Positions 6,734 through 10,362 of a stretch of DNA of 10,362 nt are shown here, one piece after another. The translations under genes and the position numbers were made by a program. Under the pieces are notes generated by a model that did not search any database, was not told the DNA's origin, and saw nothing but the letters and a program-made list of their open reading frames with translations. Each line of letters starts with the position of its first letter. Position 1 is the first letter of the stretch. Origin of the DNA: JBGPIT01 sp041485125 (GTDB lineage Bacteria > Desulfobacterota > Binatia > UTPRO1); contig JBGPIT010000165.1 in assembly GCA_041485125.1 (NCBI GenBank), forward strand, positions 1 through 10,362, written 5' to 3'.

Positions 6734-7387
6734 GGTCGGCTCGGCATTCGGGTCCGGATCGAGATCCGCCGCCTCGTCCGCGTGGTCGTCGGCGAGGACG
6801 CAGCAGATCGTCGCCGCGACCGCGCTCGGCAGGGTGCCCACGTGCTCGACGACGAGGAGGTCGCAGTTTCCCGCGACGGTCGTGCGCGTCCACGCGCCTT
6901 CGAGATGGGCGCAGACCGCGAGCATCACGCCGCCGTGACTGACCACGACCACGTCCTCGTCGGGGTAGCGCGCGGCGAGCTGCTCGAGCACACGGCCGGC
7001 ACGCGCACGGACGTCCTCCAGGGACTCGCCGCCTTCCGGGCGCCACTCCCAAAAGCGCTCCGGCCGATAGCTCGGATCCTGGCGCGTCGCGCGGTACGGC
7101 TCGCCCGCGAGGACGCCGATCGAGCGCTCGTGGAGGTCGGGCTCGACGTCGATCGCTTCCTGATGGCCGAGCGCCGCGGCGATGAAGGTCGCGGTGTCAC
7201 GGGCGCGGCGGTACGGGCTCGAGACGATCCGGCGCGGACGGAAGTCGCGCGCGATCGTCGCGCCGACGATCCGCGCCTGGCGCTCGCCGAGCTCGGTGAG
7301 GGCGATGTCGGTGTCGTGCGAGAAGCGGCGATCGCGATTCCCCTCGCTCTCGCCGTGACGGACCAAGAGAAGACGGCCGGGTGGCAT
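6728..7387 (-). CDS. Histidine phosphatase family protein (phosphoglycerate mutase-like)
   Basis: This is a 219-residue cytoplasmic phosphatase of branch 1 of the histidine phosphatase superfamily. The signature LLLVRHGESEGN supplies Arg10 and phospho-acceptor His11. SSPYRRARDTA supplies Arg60, LHERSIG the proton-donor candidate Glu87, and VVVVSHGG the second active-site His151. All core residues are therefore present. Members dephosphorylate sugar phosphates, phosphoglycerates, nucleotides or other small molecules, and the substrate is not readable here. Residues after about 185 form an extra tail ending in an acidic, probably disordered stretch (ADDHADEAADLDPDPNAEP). The start at 7387 is chosen because the protein then begins six residues before the first strand; the open frame continues upstream but would run through the divergent gene. 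It converges on the SnoaL gene and diverges from the second SnoaL-like gene. Confidence 0.9.
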   Translation of the reverse strand: MPPGRLLLVRHGESEGNRDRRFSHDTDIALTELGERQARIVGATIARDFRPRRIVSSPYRRARDTATFIAAALGHQEAIDVEPDLHERSIGVLAGEPYRATRQDPSYRPERFWEWRPEGGESLEDVRARAGRVLEQLAARYPDEDVVVVSHGGVMLAVCAHLEGAWTRTTVAGNCDLLVVEHVGTLPSAVAATICCVLADDHADEAADLDPDPNAEPTG

Positions 7388-7442
7388 GCCCGTGATTACC
7401 GTCGCCCGTGCTATGCCGCAAACGCGCGCGCCCGCGGCGACC
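7388..7442. promoter_or_regulatory. Short divergent intergenic region
   Basis: Only 55 bases separate the chosen starts of the histidine phosphatase (-) and the second SnoaL-like gene (+). If both starts are right, the two promoters must lie here or inside the neighbouring coding ends. No convincing -35/-10 pair or Shine-Dalgarno sequence is visible on either strand. Confidence 0.3.
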
Positions 7443-7838
7443 ATGACCGACCATCCGAACGCGACCCGTATCCGCGAGCTCTTCGCGGCGTTCCGTGAGG
7501 GCGACGTCGCCGCGATCCAGGCGACGATTCCGGAGGACGCCGTCTGGCACTTCCCCGGCCGCGCGGGAAAGCTCGCCGGCTCACACCGCGGCCGGGCGGC
7601 GATCTTCCAGTTCCTGATGAACGTCGCGCAGCTCACCGGCGGCACCTTTCATCTCGACCTCGAGGACGTCCTCGCCAACGATCGCACCGCGATCGCGCTC
7701 TTCCGCGGCCACTGCGAGCGCGACGGCAAGACGCTCGACAACCCGACCTGCCTTCGCATCCGCTTCGAGAACGGCGCGCTCGCGGAGGTGTGGGAGTTCG
7801 TCTGGAACCTCTTCGAGGTCGACGAGTTCTGGTCCTAG
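7443..7838 (+). CDS. SnoaL-like / NTF2-fold protein, second copy
   Basis: This 131-residue protein has the common start of ketosteroid isomerase-like proteins: helix NATRIRELFAAFREGDVAAI, then IPEDAVWHFPGRAGKLAGSH, where the VWHFPG turn is typical, and GRAAIFQFLMNVAQLTGGTF. Strands LDLEDVLANDRTAIALFRG and CLRIRFENGALAEVWEF finish the cone. It is only distantly similar to the SnoaL-like protein at 6344-6703, so the two are not a recent duplication. Such proteins are often small enzymes or binding proteins for hydrophobic compounds; none of this is specific enough to name a substrate. ATG 7443 is chosen because the domain begins there. The frame is open from ATG 7386, but that start overlaps the divergent phosphatase start codon and adds an unconvincing Ala/Arg-rich leader; ATG 7413 is another option. 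A hairpin follows the stop directly. Confidence 0.85.
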   Translation: MTDHPNATRIRELFAAFREGDVAAIQATIPEDAVWHFPGRAGKLAGSHRGRAAIFQFLMNVAQLTGGTFHLDLEDVLANDRTAIALFRGHCERDGKTLDNPTCLRIRFENGALAEVWEFVWNLFEVDEFWS

Positions 7839-7839
7839 A

Positions 7840-7867
7840 CTGACGCAACGCGAAACGCGAACGTCAG
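7840..7867 (+). terminator. Two-part hairpin directly after the second SnoaL-like gene
   Basis: CTGACG (7840-7845) pairs with CGTCAG (7862-7867). Inside it CGCG (7849-7852) pairs with CGCG (7856-7859) around an AAA loop, leaving a small 3/2 internal loop. It starts one base after the TAG stop. No T-run follows, so it may be a weak terminator or an RNA-end structure. Confidence 0.45.
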
Positions 7868-7870
7868 GTG

Positions 7871-7892
7871 GTGATCACGCGACGCGTATATT
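7871..7892 (+). promoter_or_regulatory. Possible promoter/operator of the secreted cysteine-rich protein
   Basis: A perfect 8-bp palindrome GTGATCAC (7871-7878) stands 8 bases before TATATT (7887-7892), which opens the only AT-rich patch in this GC-rich stretch and resembles a -10 element. No good -35 match lies 17 bases upstream. The palindrome could be an operator. The start codon lies about 70 bases downstream, a normal leader length. Confidence 0.35.
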
Positions 7893-7953
7893 TTTGTTGT
7901 GGAGCGGACGCTCGACGTGCTCTACATCTCGCGCTCGACGACTCTGCCGCCAC

Positions 7954-7958
7954 GGAGG
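7954..7958 (+). promoter_or_regulatory. Ribosome-binding site of the secreted cysteine-rich protein
   Basis: GGAGG lies 7 bases ahead of ATG 7966. Together with the signal peptide that begins there, it fixes the start and rules out the longer in-frame start at 7894. Confidence 0.8.
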
Positions 7959-7965
7959 CCCCCTC

Positions 7966-9942
7966 ATGCGAACGTCACGCATCCTCCCGGCAATCCTGCT
8001 CGTGCCGGCGCTCCTCGCGGTCGCGCTCGGACAGTCCGGCGCGCAGACGATCGAGGTTCCCGACTTTCTCGTCGCTGTGCCGACGTTCGAGGACCACCTC
8101 CAGGATTTCGACGTCGCCGTCGGCAGCGACGGCACGATCGTCTTCATCTGGGGCGAATACCGCCGCGGGGCGAGCATCGATGCGACGGTCGCGGTGACAC
8201 GCAGGTTCGCGGCCGACGGTACACCACTCGGACCGCCGACCCGGGTCGACACGAGCAAGCACGTGGCCGGGCCGGAGATCGCGGCCGACGGTCGGGGCGG
8301 CTTCGTCGCAGCGTGGCCGTGGATCGACACCAACCGGGACTACGCGTTCTTCGGCCAGTTGCTCGACGGTGCCGGTCACGCGCTCGGATCCGATTTCCAG
8401 GTCGACTTCGCGAACGGCGGCTCGACCAATACGGGCGCAGCTGCGGGCCTGCCGTCGGGATCGGTCTTCGTGTGGAAGCAGCTGAACCAATTCTGGGGAC
8501 GGCTCTACGACACGACCGGCGCGCCGCGCGGCGCGGCCTTCTCGATCGCGCCGAGCAGCGCCGACTTCGACAGCGAGGACGTGACGGCGCTTCCCGACGG
8601 CGGCTTCGTCGCGATCTGGAAGACCAGCTACGGCGGCGTGCACAGCTGGGCCCGCGTCTACGCTGCCGACGGCACGCCTCGTGGTGACGCTTTTCCGATC
8701 GGCACCGACCTCGACGTCAGGCGCGTGGCGGTGAGCCCGCTCGGCCCGCTGGTCGCCGCCGGGACCCGGCCGAGCAGCGCGAACGACACCGTAGAGCCGT
8801 GGATCGTACGCTTCACGACCGACGGCACCGTGCTCGGCGAGCACCGTCTCGAGGTGCCGAATATCGGCGTCGTCCCGGAGCCGGACCTCGCGATCGACAC
8901 GCAGGGCAAGATCTACGTCGCGTGGCGCGAGTACCAGAGCGCGCAGAACCTTCTCATGCGCCCACGCGCTCGTGGCCTCGATCCGAGCGGCACTCCGGTC
9001 GCCCCCGGCTTCTGGATCACGACCGACGAGGTACCGAGGGTGCGTACCGCGGTGCTGCCGGACGGCCGTTTCGTGAACGCCTGGGTGGCGTTCAACCAGC
9101 TGCGTGCGAACATCGTGTCGATCCCGCCGCCGGGGAGCGTCGTCTGCGGTGACGGCATCGTCACCGCCGGCTTCGAAGAGTGCGACGATGGCGCGGCCAA
9201 CAGCGACTCCACACCGAGCGCGTGCCGGACGAACTGCTTGCGGGCGCGTTGCGGCGACCGCGTCGTCGATGACGGGGAGTCGTGTGACGACGGCAACGTG
9301 CTGGGCTGCGATGGCTGTAGCGCGAGCTGCACGGTCGAGCAGGGCACCGTGTGCGGCGACGGGATCGTCGCGCCCGGCTGCGAGCAGTGCGACGACGGCA
9401 ACGGCGACGACGGCGATGGCTGCGACAGCGGATGCCGCTTCGAGCGCATTCCGGGCGGCGGGTCGCCCGCGACCGACTGCACGCTCGAGTGGATCGTCGA
9501 CAACCCGAGCAACACGCCGCGGTTCGACAGCCGCGGCTTCATCAGTGCCGAGCAGAGCTGCGCCGACGGTGATCCGGCATGCGATACGGACGCGACCCCC
9601 GGCAGCTGCACGTTCTCCGTGCGGGTCTGCGCGAGGAACACCGATGGCCGCTGCGACGGCGCGCCGCTCGCGGGTGTCACGCTCACGAGTCCGACGGCGA
9701 AGCAGGCGGCGCGTGTGCCGGCCTACGCCGCAACACGCGCGGCGATCGCCGCCGCAGCCGCACCGCTCATCGGTGCCGCGTCGCACGATCTCTGCAGCGA
9801 CCCAATCGACGTCGCGGTGCCCATGCGCAGCAGCGCAGGCGTCTACCGCACCGGCAAGCTCAACCTGAAGACCATCGCCACGAGCGCCGACGGCAGAGTC
9901 GACAAAGACGCGCTGAAGCTCAGCTGTGTCCCGGCCCCGTGA
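7966..9942 (+). CDS. Secreted beta-propeller-like protein with Myxococcus-type cysteine-rich repeats
   Basis: This is a 658-residue exported protein. Residues 1-26 form a signal peptide (basic MRTSR, hydrophobic ILPAILLVPALLAVALG, probable cut after SGA). Residues 49-388 hold about seven degenerate repeats of roughly 45-50 residues with the theme DG.FVA.W...ADGTP.G, consistent with a seven-bladed propeller. Residues 394-490 carry three CGDG...CDDG disulfide repeats beginning at Cys394, Cys429 and Cys463 (Myxo_disulf_rpt/DUF4215 type). Residues 505-654 form a separate domain with eight cysteines (505, 532, 539, 548, 555, 563, 610, 654), including SCADGDPACDTDATPGSCTF. There is no C-terminal membrane anchor or sorting signal, so release into the periplasm or outside is likely. 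The role is unknown; binding or adhesion is a guess. The family is common in Myxococcota and related environmental lineages. Confidence 0.85.
   Translation: MRTSRILPAILLVPALLAVALGQSGAQTIEVPDFLVAVPTFEDHLQDFDVAVGSDGTIVFIWGEYRRGASIDATVAVTRRFAADGTPLGPPTRVDTSKHVAGPEIAADGRGGFVAAWPWIDTNRDYAFFGQLLDGAGHALGSDFQVDFANGGSTNTGAAAGLPSGSVFVWKQLNQFWGRLYDTTGAPRGAAFSIAPSSADFDSEDVTALPDGGFVAIWKTSYGGVHSWARVYAADGTPRGDAFPIGTDLDVRRVAVSPLGPLVAAGTRPSSANDTVEPWIVRFTTDGTVLGEHRLEVPNIGVVPEPDLAIDTQGKIYVAWREYQSAQNLLMRPRARGLDPSGTPVAPGFWITTDEVPRVRTAVLPDGRFVNAWVAFNQLRANIVSIPPPGSVVCGDGIVTAGFEECDDGAANSDSTPSACRTNCLRARCGDRVVDDGESCDDGNVLGCDGCSASCTVEQGTVCGDGIVAPGCEQCDDGNGDDGDGCDSGCRFERIPGGGSPATDCTLEWIVDNPSNTPRFDSRGFISAEQSCADGDPACDTDATPGSCTFSVRVCARNTDGRCDGAPLAGVTLTSPTAKQAARVPAYAATRAAIAAAAAPLIGAASHDLCSDPIDVAVPMRSSAGVYRTGKLNLKTIATSADGRVDKDALKLSCVPAP
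8110..9135 (+). repeat. Protein-level propeller-like repeats
   Basis: Successive units show the same core: GSDGTIVFIWGEYR, ADGRGGFVAAWPWI, LPSGSVFVWKQLN, LPDGGFVAIWKTSY, a degenerate SPLGPLVAAGTRP, DTQGKIYVAWREYQ and LPDGRFVNAWVAFN. Most are followed about 20 residues later by a DGTPLG-like turn. The DNA has diverged, so this is an old duplication. Confidence 0.6.
9145..9435 (+). repeat. Three cysteine-rich disulfide repeats
   Basis: CGDG or CGD starts recur at residues 394, 429 and 463, a spacing of 35 and 34. Each is followed by an E-x-CDDG or Q-CDDG motif and a terminal Cys pair. At DNA level the block TGYGACGAYGG recurs three times. Confidence 0.75.
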
Positions 9943-9957
9943 GCGACGGCGGGCGCC

Positions 9958-10362
9958 CTAGTCCTTGAGCGGACCCCCGTGCTTCGCGGGGTCCGGGCCG
10001 AGCACGTAGCCGAGCGCCTCGAGCTTCGCGCGGGTCAGCGGATCGAAGGCGGGCTCCTGCTCGCTCGACTCCGTCCAGCGCCCGCGAAACTTCTCGGTCG
10101 CGAGCGCGAGCCATTGCTGGATCGGATCGGTCGGGTCCCAGGCGTTCCGCTTCTGGGCGGGATCGTCGAGCGGGTAGTACGCGATCGGCGAGCCGAAGTC
10201 CTCGATGTACACACCCTCGTCGGCCATCACGCGCCAGCTCATGTACTTGGGAGGCGTGTGGCGCACGGAGAAGAGCAGTCTGTTGCGACGCTCCCAATGC
10301 CCGCCGTCGATCAGCGGCAGGAGCGACACGCCGTCGACCGCGGCGGGCACCGGCAGACCGAC
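9958..10362 (-). CDS. Sulfatase (alkaline phosphatase superfamily), C-terminal part
   Basis: These are the last 134 residues of a sulfatase-like enzyme; the frame is open to the window edge, so the N-terminal catalytic part with the formylglycine site is not visible. Recognisable C-terminal marks are DGVSLLPLIDGG (the usual G.SLLPLL segment), a strand SWRVMADEGVYIEDFG, YYPLDDPAQKRN (equivalent of the LYDL..DP.E..N motif), and near the end LTRAKLEALGYVLG, a common ending of this family. Such enzymes hydrolyse sulfate esters or related phosphoesters and are often exported. It converges with the secreted cysteine-rich gene, the stops being 15 bases apart. Neither substrate nor export signal can be judged from this fragment. 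Confidence 0.85.
   Translation of the reverse strand, partial: VGLPVPAAVDGVSLLPLIDGGHWERRNRLLFSVRHTPPKYMSWRVMADEGVYIEDFGSPIAYYPLDDPAQKRNAWDPTDPIQQWLALATEKFRGRWTESSEQEPAFDPLTRAKLEALGYVLGPDPAKHGGPLKD
9971..9994. terminator. Inverted repeat at the convergent gene ends
   Basis: GGACCCC and GGGGTCC form a perfect 7-bp stem around a 10-base loop, 28 bases after the stop of the + strand gene and inside the last codons of the sulfatase. No T-run follows. It could help end transcription from the left, but coding constraint may explain it. Confidence 0.3.

Noticed and set aside
7388..7645. An extended start for the histidine phosphatase
   Set aside because: The extension is antisense to the second SnoaL-like gene and carries no family similarity; the RHG motif is at its usual distance from the start at 7387.
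7975..9786. A 603-codon minus-strand frame
   Set aside because: It is fully antisense to the secreted cysteine-rich gene, which has a signal peptide, ribosome-binding site and domain repeats. The antisense product is low-complexity Ala/Arg/Asp.
1..10362. tRNA, rRNA, CRISPR array, insertion sequence, riboswitch
   Set aside because: No cloverleaf with a CCA end, no regularly spaced repeats, no transposase or integrase motif and no known riboswitch core was found on either strand by reading.

Overview
This is a high-GC bacterial window with seven complete genes, one permease gene split by an in-frame stop, and one gene cut by the right edge. There are no rRNA or tRNA genes, no CRISPR array and no recognisable insertion sequence. 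A secreted protein with CGDG...CDDG disulfide repeats (the Myxococcus cysteine-rich repeat type), an F420-type LLM-class oxidoreductase and a sulfatase suggest a Myxococcota- or Binatota-like lineage (former Deltaproteobacteria and relatives). That assignment is an inference from gene content; no marker gene is present.

Block 1 (4-4976, all + strand, tightly packed) looks like one operon: a PadR-family regulator; a LolD/MacB-type ABC ATPase overlapping it by ATGA; a large FtsX-type permease; and a KAS III (FabH-like) condensing-enzyme homologue. The permease reading frame is broken by an amber codon at 2140-2142. The frame is the same on both sides, and a Shine-Dalgarno-like GGAG plus ATG lies 12 bases after the stop, so it is either a recent nonsense mutation or a two-piece permease made by restart. 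The KAS III homologue keeps the nucleophilic cysteine but appears to have lost the catalytic His and Asn and the C-terminal glycine-rich loop. A plausible reading is a PadR-controlled operon pairing acyl-chain chemistry with a lipid or lipophile transporter.

A 515-base stretch without a convincing gene (4977-5491) separates this from block 2, whose genes use C/G-ending codons more strictly. Block 2 holds an LLM-class flavin/F420-dependent oxidoreductase with a SnoaL-like protein directly behind it (5492-6703, +). A histidine phosphatase (6728-7387, -) converges on that pair, and a second SnoaL/NTF2-like protein (7443-7838, +) diverges from the phosphatase. Then comes the secreted propeller/cysteine-rich protein (7966-9942, +). 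The 3' end of a sulfatase (9958-10362, -) converges on it and runs off the window.

Two intergenic hairpins are notable. At 6698-6733 the stop codons of two convergent genes pair with each other in an 11-bp stem. At 7840-7867 a two-part hairpin lies directly after a stop codon and just ahead of a likely promoter.
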